5,209 bases of DNA from Lachnospiraceae bacterium UBA3643. GTDB lineage: Bacteria; Bacillota; Clostridia; Lachnospirales; Lachnospiraceae. The stretch covers positions 1-5,209 of the forward strand of contig DFKO01000036.1 in assembly GCA_002373855.1 (NCBI GenBank), written 5' to 3'. A program made the translations under genes and the position numbers. Every line of letters begins with the position of its first letter. The stretch's first letter is position 1. The notes beneath the pieces are model-generated. The model worked only from the letters and a program-made list of their open reading frames with translations. It was not told the origin of the DNA and did not search any database. Of this stretch, positions 1-5,209 are shown in pieces.

Positions 1-171
1 GTCGAGGCTGAAATAAAAAATGCCATGGACGAGCTGAAGGCTTCTGATGAGTTTATTAAGTTAAAGGGTTTAAAACAGCTTAAGTCCGAGGGTGAGACAA
101 AAGAGCTTGAAAATGGTATAGAGCGCGAGATGGAAAATATAAAAGAAAATTACCGCGCACTGCTTGAGTAG
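1..171 (+). CDS. C-terminal end of an unidentified charged, helical protein (5' truncated)
   Basis: Frame 1 is open from the first base to a TAG at 169-171 and gives 56 residues. The start lies outside the window. The visible part is rich in Lys and Glu with regularly spaced Leu, Ile and Met, and has no Pro or Cys, so it is probably all helix and possibly coiled coil. It contains no motif that I can assign to a family. A GGAGGA ribosome binding site begins four bases after the stop and the next gene starts 15 bases on, so the two are very likely co-transcribed and may work together. That it is coding rests on the open frame, the amino-acid composition and the tight junction. The function is unknown. 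Confidence 0.75.
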   Translation, partial: VEAEIKNAMDELKASDEFIKLKGLKQLKSEGETKELENGIEREMENIKENYRALLE

Positions 172-174
172 TTC

Positions 175-180
175 GGAGGA
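175..180 (+). promoter_or_regulatory. Ribosome binding site that fixes a GTG start
   Basis: GGAGGA lies six bases before the GTG at 187. In this frame an in-frame TAA occupies 181-183, so no earlier start is possible, and the first internal Met is residue 87. The site therefore decides for the GTG start. Confidence 0.8.
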
Positions 181-186
181 TAAAAG

Positions 187-1392
187 GTGGGACTGCTTAA
201 GTTTATTAAGAAAAAATGGGATGACTGGTATTACCATGACATAGACAGGGAAGCAGACGAGGAATGGGATGATGCGATTGATTCCGACTGGGGAGATCCG
301 TCGGAACATTCCGATGCATATTTCTCCGATGCGGACCAGCGTACGGTTTATGTACTTGAGTGCCTCGGGCAGATGGCTGAGGCAGCAGAAAAGACCGAAC
401 AGTACACGGCCGAGTATGACGCAGTGACCAGTCTGCTGATAGATATGGAGCAGATAGAGGGACTGCCTGCCGATGTGCGCAGTGAGATCATGGATTATGC
501 CCAGCGAATAGAGAGCGTGGAGAAGGAACGTCACCGCATATATGGCAAGACGACCCAGCTCACACCGTCGGAAGTAGCTGTTATGGAACAGTACGAGGAC
601 GAGATACCCGAGGGAATCAAAAAAATCCGGGAAGCTGAGAAATACAGAAAACTCATAAAACATGATCTGAAAAAGCTGAACAACGAGCGCAAATCATTTC
701 ATATCAGAAAGCGCAATCTGTTGGAGACCATAAACAATTCAAGAGGAGTAGCGGTAATTACGGCAGTGGCTGTTGTGATGTGTATACTGCTGATGCTTGT
801 GCTTCAGATCAGTTTTGAGATGGATGTCCGTATAGGATACATACTGGCAGCAGGACTGGGTGCGATAGCACTGACCATCATTTATGTCAGATATCTTGAT
901 GCAATCAAAGAGCTGACGAGATTGTCTAAATCCATCAACAGGCTGATAACCATTCACAATACAGTCAAGATCAGATATATAAACAATACAAACCTGCTTC
1001 AGTATCTGTATCTGAAGTTTGATGTCGAATCCGCATCTGACCTTGAGGAATGCTGGAATATCTATATGGACGAGCGTGCCGCAAGAGAAAAAGATGAGAA
1101 ACTCAAAGAAGATCAGGAGTACTACTACGGAAAACTTACAAGACTCCTGGCTGTGACAGGTATAAAGGATCCGGAGATATGGACCAGACAGCCAAGAGCT
1201 CTGTACGACAAACGGGAGACTGTGGAGGCGAGACATTCGCTGATCGCAAGGCGGCAGAAGCTCAGGGAGCAGATTGAATATAATAAAAAGATAGCAACAG
1301 AGGGCAAGGACAAGATAGCATCCCTGGCCAAGAGATATCCCAAGTATGCTTCCGAGATATCTCATATAGTTTCACAATACGAAGGTGTATAA
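187..1392 (+). CDS. Unidentified two-helix membrane protein with flanking coiled coils
   Basis: I do not recognise this 401-residue protein. The first 11 residues (MGLLKFIKKKW) are basic and amphipathic. Residues 12-50 are strongly acidic with several Trp and Tyr. Residues about 60-185 are charged and helical; the most coiled-coil-like part is about 142-185, dense in Lys, Arg and Glu. Two hydrophobic segments follow, about 187-208 and 214-234, joined by a very short loop. Basic residues just before the first (R174, K175, R176, R186) and after the second (R235, K241, R245) predict that both ends face the cytoplasm. The rest (about 237-399) is again charged and helical. There is no signal peptide and no visible catalytic motif. 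A structural or scaffold role at the membrane is a guess. The GTG start is fixed by its ribosome binding site and an upstream in-frame stop. The gene lies 15 bases after the preceding gene and 25 bases before purB, with no terminator visible on either side, so it is likely in one operon with both. Lys codons are balanced (17 AAA, 16 AAG), which suggests modest expression. Confidence 0.85.
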   Translation: MGLLKFIKKKWDDWYYHDIDREADEEWDDAIDSDWGDPSEHSDAYFSDADQRTVYVLECLGQMAEAAEKTEQYTAEYDAVTSLLIDMEQIEGLPADVRSEIMDYAQRIESVEKERHRIYGKTTQLTPSEVAVMEQYEDEIPEGIKKIREAEKYRKLIKHDLKKLNNERKSFHIRKRNLLETINNSRGVAVITAVAVVMCILLMLVLQISFEMDVRIGYILAAGLGAIALTIIYVRYLDAIKELTRLSKSINRLITIHNTVKIRYINNTNLLQYLYLKFDVESASDLEECWNIYMDERAAREKDEKLKEDQEYYYGKLTRLLAVTGIKDPEIWTRQPRALYDKRETVEARHSLIARRQKLREQIEYNKKIATEGKDKIASLAKRYPKYASEISHIVSQYEGV

Positions 1393-1417
1393 ATAAAAAT
1401 AATCGGAGGACTAAAAA

Positions 1418-2860
1418 ATGGCAACAGACAGATATGAGAGCCCGCTTTCACAGAGATACGCCAGTGAGGATATGCAGTACATATTCTCACAGGACATGAA
1501 GTTCAGGACATGGAGACGTCTCTGGATAGCACTTGCAGAGACAGAGAAAGAGCTTGGACTCACTCAGATAACAGATGAGATGATCGAGGAGATGAAGGCT
1601 CATAAAGATGATATCAACTACGATGTGGCAAGGGAGCAGGAGAAAAAGGTCCGCCACGATGTAATGAGCCATGTATATGCATACGGCGTACAGTGCCCCA
1701 AGGCAAAAGGTATCATTCATCTGGGAGCTACAAGCTGCTATGTAGGTGACAACACGGATATCATTGTGATGAATGACGCTCTGTCACTCGTAAAGAAAAA
1801 ACTCGTCAATGTTATCGATAAACTCGGCAAGTTTGCGGAGAATTACAAATCCCAGCCTACACTTGCGTTTACTCATTTTCAGCCTGCCCAGCCTACTACG
1901 GTAGGTAAGAGAGCAACTCTCTGGATAAATGAATTTATGATGGATCTTGAAGATCTTGAGTATGTCCAGGGTTCCCTTAAACTCCTCGGATCAAAGGGAA
2001 CTACAGGTACCCAGGCTTCATTCCTCGAGCTCTTTAACGGGGACAACGAGACAATAGACAGGATTGATTCCATGATCGCAGAGAAGATGGGATTTGCAAA
2101 GGATGCATACTATCCCGTATCGGGTCAGACATACTCAAGAAAGGTAGATACCAGAGTATGCAATATCCTCGCAGGCATCGCAGCATCTGCTCACAAGATG
2201 AGCAATGATATCAGACTCCTCCAGCATCTTAAGGAAGTGGAAGAGCCGTTTGAAAAGAGCCAGATCGGTTCATCTGCCATGGCATACAAGAGAAATCCCA
2301 TGAGAAGCGAGCGTATTGCTTCATTAGCAAATTATGTAATGGTTAATGCAATGAACCCTGCAATCACATCTGCCACACAGTGGTTTGAGAGAACGCTTGA
2401 CGACTCAGCCAACAAGCGCATATCCATACCCGAGGGCTTCCTTGCTGTAGACGGTATACTTGAGCTGTGCTTAAACGTAGTGGACGGACTTGTGGTAAAT
2501 GAAAAAGTAATCATCAGAAGATTGATGAGCGAGCTGCCCTTTATGGCCACGGAAAATATCATGATGGATGCCGTTAAGGAAGGCGAGGACAGACAGGAAA
2601 TGCATGAGAGGATCAGAAAACTCTCTATGGAAGCGGGCTACAGGGTAAAGAAGGAAGGCCTCGACAACAACCTGCTTGAGATGGCAGTAAAGGATCCCGC
2701 ATTCCACTTAAGTGAGGACAAGATCGACGAGATCATGAAGCCTGAGAAATATGTGGGACGAAGCATTTATCAGGTTGAAAAATACATTGAAAACTTTGTG
2801 AATCCCGTGAGAACAAAATATCAGGATATGCTCGGACAGGAAGGCCATGTATCTGTCTGA
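1418..2860 (+). CDS. purB: Adenylosuccinate lyase (human-type, 480 residues)
   Basis: The enzyme acts twice in purine synthesis: it releases fumarate from SAICAR to give AICAR, and from adenylosuccinate to give AMP. It belongs to the fumarase/aspartase superfamily, whose members are cytoplasmic homotetramers. Visible family elements are the N-terminal SPLSQRYAS (8-16), RHD (79-81), HLGATSCYVGDN (101-112), THFQPAQ (152-158) with the expected general-acid H153, and the mobile signature loop GSSAMAYKRNP (284-294) with the expected catalytic S285 and K291. The block QWFERTLDDSANKRI (321-335) and the motif ELPFMATENI (372-381) follow. Length and these blocks match the human-type lyase as I remember it, rather than the shorter Bacillus type of about 430 residues. 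In the signature loop Ala289 stands where many homologues have Pro. The start is supported by GGAGGA at 1405-1410, seven bases upstream, and by the match to the family N-terminus. It probably shares a transcript with the membrane-protein gene before it. Confidence 0.97.
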   Translation: MATDRYESPLSQRYASEDMQYIFSQDMKFRTWRRLWIALAETEKELGLTQITDEMIEEMKAHKDDINYDVAREQEKKVRHDVMSHVYAYGVQCPKAKGIIHLGATSCYVGDNTDIIVMNDALSLVKKKLVNVIDKLGKFAENYKSQPTLAFTHFQPAQPTTVGKRATLWINEFMMDLEDLEYVQGSLKLLGSKGTTGTQASFLELFNGDNETIDRIDSMIAEKMGFAKDAYYPVSGQTYSRKVDTRVCNILAGIAASAHKMSNDIRLLQHLKEVEEPFEKSQIGSSAMAYKRNPMRSERIASLANYVMVNAMNPAITSATQWFERTLDDSANKRISIPEGFLAVDGILELCLNVVDGLVVNEKVIIRRLMSELPFMATENIMMDAVKEGEDRQEMHERIRKLSMEAGYRVKKEGLDNNLLEMAVKDPAFHLSEDKIDEIMKPEKYVGRSIYQVEKYIENFVNPVRTKYQDMLGQEGHVSV

Positions 2861-2867
2861 AGTATAA

Positions 2868-2878
2868 ACTAAATTAGT
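2868..2878. repeat. Perfect 11-base dyad just after purB
   Basis: ACTAA and TTAGT form a perfect inverted repeat around a central A at 2873. It lies eight bases after the purB stop and its last base touches the candidate -35 of the purA promoter, so it could be an operator half or chance in AT-rich DNA. The loop is too short and the stem too AT-rich for a terminator. Confidence 0.35.
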
Positions 2879-2906
2879 GGTTATTTATGCAAATATGCAT
2901 TATAAT
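2878..2906 (+). promoter_or_regulatory. Probable sigma-A promoter for purA-pspA
   Basis: A perfect TATAAT lies at 2901-2906 in the 96-base gap before purA. With a 17-base spacer the -35 would be TGGTTA (2878-2883), which matches TTGACA at only three of six positions, so activation or a weak -35 is possible. Transcription would start near 2913, leaving a leader of about 44 bases before the purA ATG. No purine riboswitch fits in so short a leader. The -10 is convincing and the -35 is not. Confidence 0.6.
2886..2899. repeat. Tandem TATGCA repeat in the promoter spacer
   Basis: TATGCA occurs at 2886-2891 and again at 2894-2899, an eight-base period, and each copy contains the palindrome TGCA. 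The pair sits between the candidate -35 and -10 of the purA promoter, where a bound regulator would block polymerase. A regulatory role is inference; the repeat itself is plain in the sequence. Confidence 0.4.
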
Positions 2907-2956
2907 AAACCCGTATGATTTTTACCCCGGCAAAACGGGAGATGGAGGAAAAATAA

Positions 2957-4252
2957 ATGGTTAAAGCAGTAGTTGGCGCAAACTGGGGCGATGAAGGCAA
3001 GGGCAAGATCACAGATATGCTTGCCGAGACAGCCGATATCATCATCAGGTTCCAGGGAGGAGCAAATGCAGGTCATACCATTAAGAACAAATATGGTAAA
3101 TTTGCTCTTCATACATTACCGTCAGGTGTGTTTTACGACCATACAACCAGCATAATAGGTAACGGCGTGGCACTGAATATCCCCATTCTCTTTGGCGAGA
3201 TTCAGGATATAGTGGGCAAAGGAGTACCCGCTCCAAAGCTCCTCATATCAGACAGAGCCCAGATAGTGATGCCATATCACATTCTCTTTGATCAGTATGA
3301 GGAGGAGAGACTGGCAGGCAAATCATTTGGCTCTACTAAGTCAGGTATCGCACCTTTTTATTCAGATAAATTTGCAAAGATAGGATTCCCTGTCAGTGAC
3401 CTTTTTGACACAGAGGAAAACTTAAAGGAAAAACTCGAGAGAGTGATCGTTCAGAAAAATGTACTCCTTGAGCATCTCTATCACAAACCTCTGCTTAATG
3501 TGGATGAGCTCTACAAGACACTGATGGAATATAAGGATATGGTTGCTCCTTATGTATGTGATGTATCACTCTACCTTGATAAGGCTATTAAGGAAGGCAA
3601 GACAATCCTACTTGAAGGTCAGCTCGGTACACTTAAGGATACAGACCACGGTATCTATCCTATGGTTACATCATCAAATACAATAGCAGCATACGGAGCG
3701 GTAGGTGCAGGTATCCCTCCCTACGAGATCAAACAGGTCATCACAGTATGCAAGGCATATTCTTCTGCAGTAGGCGGCGGCGAGTTTGTCTCAGAGATAT
3801 TCGGAGATGAGGCAGATGAGCTTCGAAAGCGTGGCGGAGACGGTGGTGAGTACGGCGCTACAACAGGCAGACCCAGACGTATGGGATGGTTTGACTGCGT
3901 TGCTTCAAAGTACGGATGCAGACTGCAGGGTACAACTGATGTGGCATTTACGGTACTTGATGTACTCGGCTACCTCGATGAAATCCCTGTATGTGTAGGA
4001 TATGACATTGGCGGCAAGGTGACTACAGATTTCCCTGTAACAAGACTCTTAAAGGAAGCAAAACCTGTATACAAGACTCTGCCCGGATGGAAGGAAGATA
4101 TCACAGGTATCAGGGAGTATGACAAGCTGCCTGAAAACTGCAGAAAGTACATTGAGTTTATTGAAAATGAGATCGGATATCCCATCACAATGGTCAGCAA
4201 CGGACCTTCAAGAGAGGATATCATCTACAGAAAAAGCGCATTAAAAAAATAA
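2957..4252 (+). CDS. purA: Adenylosuccinate synthetase, divergent clade
   Basis: The enzyme joins IMP and aspartate with GTP hydrolysis to give adenylosuccinate, the first committed step to AMP; family members are cytoplasmic homodimers. The 431 residues match the usual length. Visible elements are GANWGDEGKGK (7-17) with catalytic D12, QGGANAGHT (33-41) with catalytic H40, the second signature in divergent form GSTKSGIAPFYSDK (125-138), TSSNT (238-242), the aspartate-binding loop ATTGRPRR (301-308) with R305 and R307, and TVLD (332-335) at the guanine-recognition motif with its Asp kept. Departures from the E. coli and Bacillus proteins, as I recall them, are EGQLG (220-224) for EGAQG, Lys141 where the IMP-binding Arg143 of E. 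coli sits, and GGGEFVSE (273-280) for GxGPFPTE. All core catalytic residues remain, so I expect an active enzyme. GGAGG at 2944-2948 lies eight bases before the ATG. It follows purB by 96 bases with its own likely promoter and precedes pspA by 36 bases. Confidence 0.96.
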   Translation: MVKAVVGANWGDEGKGKITDMLAETADIIIRFQGGANAGHTIKNKYGKFALHTLPSGVFYDHTTSIIGNGVALNIPILFGEIQDIVGKGVPAPKLLISDRAQIVMPYHILFDQYEEERLAGKSFGSTKSGIAPFYSDKFAKIGFPVSDLFDTEENLKEKLERVIVQKNVLLEHLYHKPLLNVDELYKTLMEYKDMVAPYVCDVSLYLDKAIKEGKTILLEGQLGTLKDTDHGIYPMVTSSNTIAAYGAVGAGIPPYEIKQVITVCKAYSSAVGGGEFVSEIFGDEADELRKRGGDGGEYGATTGRPRRMGWFDCVASKYGCRLQGTTDVAFTVLDVLGYLDEIPVCVGYDIGGKVTTDFPVTRLLKEAKPVYKTLPGWKEDITGIREYDKLPENCRKYIEFIENEIGYPITMVSNGPSREDIIYRKSALKK

Positions 4253-4259
4253 TTATTTT
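4246..4259. repeat. AT-only palindrome across the purA stop codon
   Basis: AAAATAATTATTTT is a perfect 14-base palindrome centred just after the purA TAA (4250-4252). It contains no G or C, so a hairpin would be very weak and it is unlikely to terminate transcription into pspA. It may simply reflect the Lys-rich AAA codons at the end of purA followed by AT-rich spacer. Confidence 0.3.
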
Positions 4260-4288
4260 AACATAAATCAAAAGGAGGATTTTATAAA

Positions 4289-4999
4289 ATGGGAATTATT
4301 GCAAGATTTAAGGACATCATGTCATCAAACATCAACGCTCTTCTCGATAAGTGGGAGGATCCTGAGAAGATGATCGATCAGTACCTTCGTAATCTTCAGA
4401 ACGATCTCCAGACTATCAAGTCTGAGACAGCTTCTGTAATGGCTGAGGAGAAGGCCTCAAAGAGAAAACTTGATGAGTGTGATGCTGAGATAGCCAAGAT
4501 GCAGGAATATGCCGTAAAGGCAGTTTCCGGCGGAGACGATGCTGCAGCAAAGCAGTTCCTCTCTAAAAAGGCAGATCTCGAGTCACAGCGTGAGGTTCTC
4601 TCACAGCAGTATACACTTGCATGTGAGAACTCAATGAAGATGCGTGAGATGCATGACAAGGTTGAGCAGGACATCTCTACACTCAAGTCCAAGAGAGAGA
4701 TGCTCAAGGCCAAGGTTAAGGTTGCCGAGACTCAGAAGAGACTTAATGATATGACAAGTGCCACAAGCGCACTCAGTAATATGAACAAGTTTGATGAGAT
4801 GGAGGAAAAGATTAACAGAAAGCTTGATGAAGCTGATGCAATGGCTCAGCTCAATTCCAAGCGTGATACCTCATCAATTGATGCTCTCACATCCAAGTAT
4901 GACGATGGCGCCAAGGCTGCCGCAGTTGATGCAGAGCTTGCTGCACTTAAGGCTTCTATGGGACTCGCTGCTCCTGCAACAGAGGACGGAACTAATTAA
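4289..4999 (+). CDS. pspA: PspA/IM30-family membrane-stress protein
   Basis: The 236 residues have the PspA/IM30 (Vipp1, LiaH) pattern: an N-terminal amphipathic helix beginning [10 protein letters not shown], then the [10 protein letters not shown] motif (24-33), a long charged coiled-coil hairpin (about 34-155), and the late FDEMEEKI block (168-175) with the Glu- and Ala-rich helix after it. The C-terminal 30 residues or so are Ala-rich and end in an acidic tail. Proteins of this family are related to ESCRT-III, form rings or rods on the inner face of the cytoplasmic membrane, and protect it when it is damaged. There is no signal peptide or membrane span. AAAGGAGGA (4271-4279) precedes the ATG by nine bases. 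No terminator or convincing promoter lies in the 36 bases after purA, so co-transcription with purA is likely, and a strong terminator follows. Of 27 Lys codons only two are AAA, a bias typical of strong expression. No PspF- or Lia-type regulator is visible. Confidence 0.93.
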   Translation: MGIIARFKDIMSSNINALLDKWEDPEKMIDQYLRNLQNDLQTIKSETASVMAEEKASKRKLDECDAEIAKMQEYAVKAVSGGDDAAAKQFLSKKADLESQREVLSQQYTLACENSMKMREMHDKVEQDISTLKSKREMLKAKVKVAETQKRLNDMTSATSALSNMNKFDEMEEKINRKLDEADAMAQLNSKRDTSSIDALTSKYDDGAKAAAVDAELAALKASMGLAAPATEDGTN

Positions 5000-5023
5000 T
5001 AAAATTATTAAAAGATTATCCGG

Positions 5024-5053
5024 AATGCCGGCCTTTATTATGGCCGGCATTTT
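5024..5053 (+). terminator. Strong intrinsic terminator after pspA
   Basis: AATGCCGGCC (5024-5033) pairs perfectly with GGCCGGCATT (5042-5051) around an eight-base AT-only loop. The run of T at 5050-5053 is short, but the ten-pair, GC-rich stem is strong. It begins 25 bases after the pspA stop and separates the purA-pspA unit from the helicase gene. Confidence 0.85.
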
Positions 5054-5091
5054 CAGTATGTTCTGAATTAATAACGAAAAGGGTATTTAAA

Positions 5092-5209
5092 ATGTTGGAT
5101 TTAAGCACGATGAACGATCAGCAGTATGAGGCGACAGTATATACGGAAGGACCTCTCCTCATTATAGCGGGAGCAGGCTCCGGAAAGACGAGAGTACTGA
5201 CCCATCGTA
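5092..5209 (+). CDS. pcrA: UvrD/PcrA-type superfamily 1 helicase, N-terminus only (3' truncated)
   Basis: Only 39 codons are present before the window ends. They hold the family's N-terminal Q motif region (MNDQQYEA, residues 7-14, with Gln11 as the likely Q-motif residue) and a complete Walker A motif AGAGSGKT (26-33) followed by RVLTHR, the typical UvrD/PcrA/Rep order. Members are ATP-driven 3'-to-5' DNA helicases for repair, replication restart and removal of RecA; which one this is cannot be settled from the fragment, and pcrA is chosen because that is the usual Gram-positive member. The ATG at 5092 has a weak site, AAAAGGG at 5077-5083, eight bases upstream. The ATG at 5110 (Met7) is possible but less well placed. 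The gene starts 39 bases after the pspA terminator, so it needs its own promoter, which I could not identify. Confidence 0.9.
   Translation, partial: MLDLSTMNDQQYEATVYTEGPLLIIAGAGSGKTRVLTHR

Noticed and set aside
70..663. Long minus-strand open frame of 197 codons
   Set aside because: It lies fully opposite the first two genes, has no ribosome binding site, and its composition (Leu, Phe, Cys and Ser rich) is that of an antisense shadow of a Lys/Glu-rich coding strand.
739..1365. Minus-strand open frame of 208 codons opposite the membrane-protein gene
   Set aside because: It shows no family motif or ribosome binding site and is rich in Cys, His and Ser as expected for a shadow frame. The + strand gene has a good start, membrane helices and a tight operon fit.
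2861..2956. Purine riboswitch or PurR box before purA
   Set aside because: The predicted leader is only about 44 bases, too short for a purine riboswitch, and I see no pair of CCGAA-type PurR half sites.
3932..3962. PurA guanine-recognition motif TVLD lacking the Lys of TKLD
   Set aside because: The Asp is present and, as I recall, the Bacillus enzyme also lacks the Lys (SID), so this alone is not remarkable.
3786..3998. Possible alternative-frame gene inside purA
   Set aside because: It is a short frame overlapping conserved PurA residues, with no ribosome binding site and no recognisable motif.
4253..4288. Separate promoter for pspA
   Set aside because: The best -10 candidate (TAACAT, 4259-4264) matches four of six positions, and the -35 place 17 bases upstream reads GCGCAT, which does not resemble TTGACA.
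4791..5066. Alternative-frame ORF of 91 codons over the pspA end and terminator
   Set aside because: It runs through the terminator hairpin, overlaps the conserved end of PspA in another frame, and is low-complexity in Met, Leu and Ser.
1..5209. Mobile element, CRISPR array, tRNA or rRNA, or defence system
   Set aside because: No transposase or integrase motifs, no regularly spaced repeats, no RNA gene signatures and no nuclease-effector gene pairs are visible; the genes are housekeeping or membrane proteins in a compact same-strand layout.

Overview
The window reads as ordinary chromosomal DNA from a low-to-moderate GC Firmicute, most likely a gut- or rumen-type Clostridia of the Lachnospiraceae kind. 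The basis is strong GGAGG ribosome binding sites before almost every gene, tight same-strand gene packing, a human-type PurB of 480 residues, a divergent PurA with an STKSGIAPFYSDK loop, and a PspA-family protein. The taxonomic placement is inference from remembered family features, not a search result. All six genes lie on the + strand.

Layout. Bases 1-171 are the 3' end of an unidentified, charged, probably helical protein. After 15 bases a GTG-started gene (187-1392) encodes a 401-residue unidentified membrane protein: an amphipathic N-terminus, an acidic stretch, coiled coil, a hairpin of two membrane helices, then more coiled coil. After 25 bases follows purB (1418-2860, adenylosuccinate lyase). 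A 96-base gap carries a consensus TATAAT box with small repeats around it and is the likely start of a new transcript. Then come purA (2957-4252, adenylosuccinate synthetase) and, 36 bases on, a PspA/IM30-family gene (4289-4999), closed by a strong hairpin terminator (5024-5053). The window ends 39 codons into a UvrD/PcrA-type helicase gene (from 5092).

How the genes fit together. PurA and PurB catalyse the two steps that convert IMP to AMP (PurA first, then PurB); PurB also acts earlier in IMP synthesis. The genes are adjacent but in the reverse of pathway order, with a promoter between them, so purA can be expressed apart from purB. Around this AMP pair sit two genes for membrane-associated coiled-coil proteins: the unknown two-helix protein upstream and PspA downstream. 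A functional link between those two is only a hypothesis. I see no mobile element, CRISPR array, RNA gene, defence system or recognisable new system. The points most worth a second look are the unidentified membrane protein, the altered IMP-site residues in PurA, and the promoter region between purB and purA.
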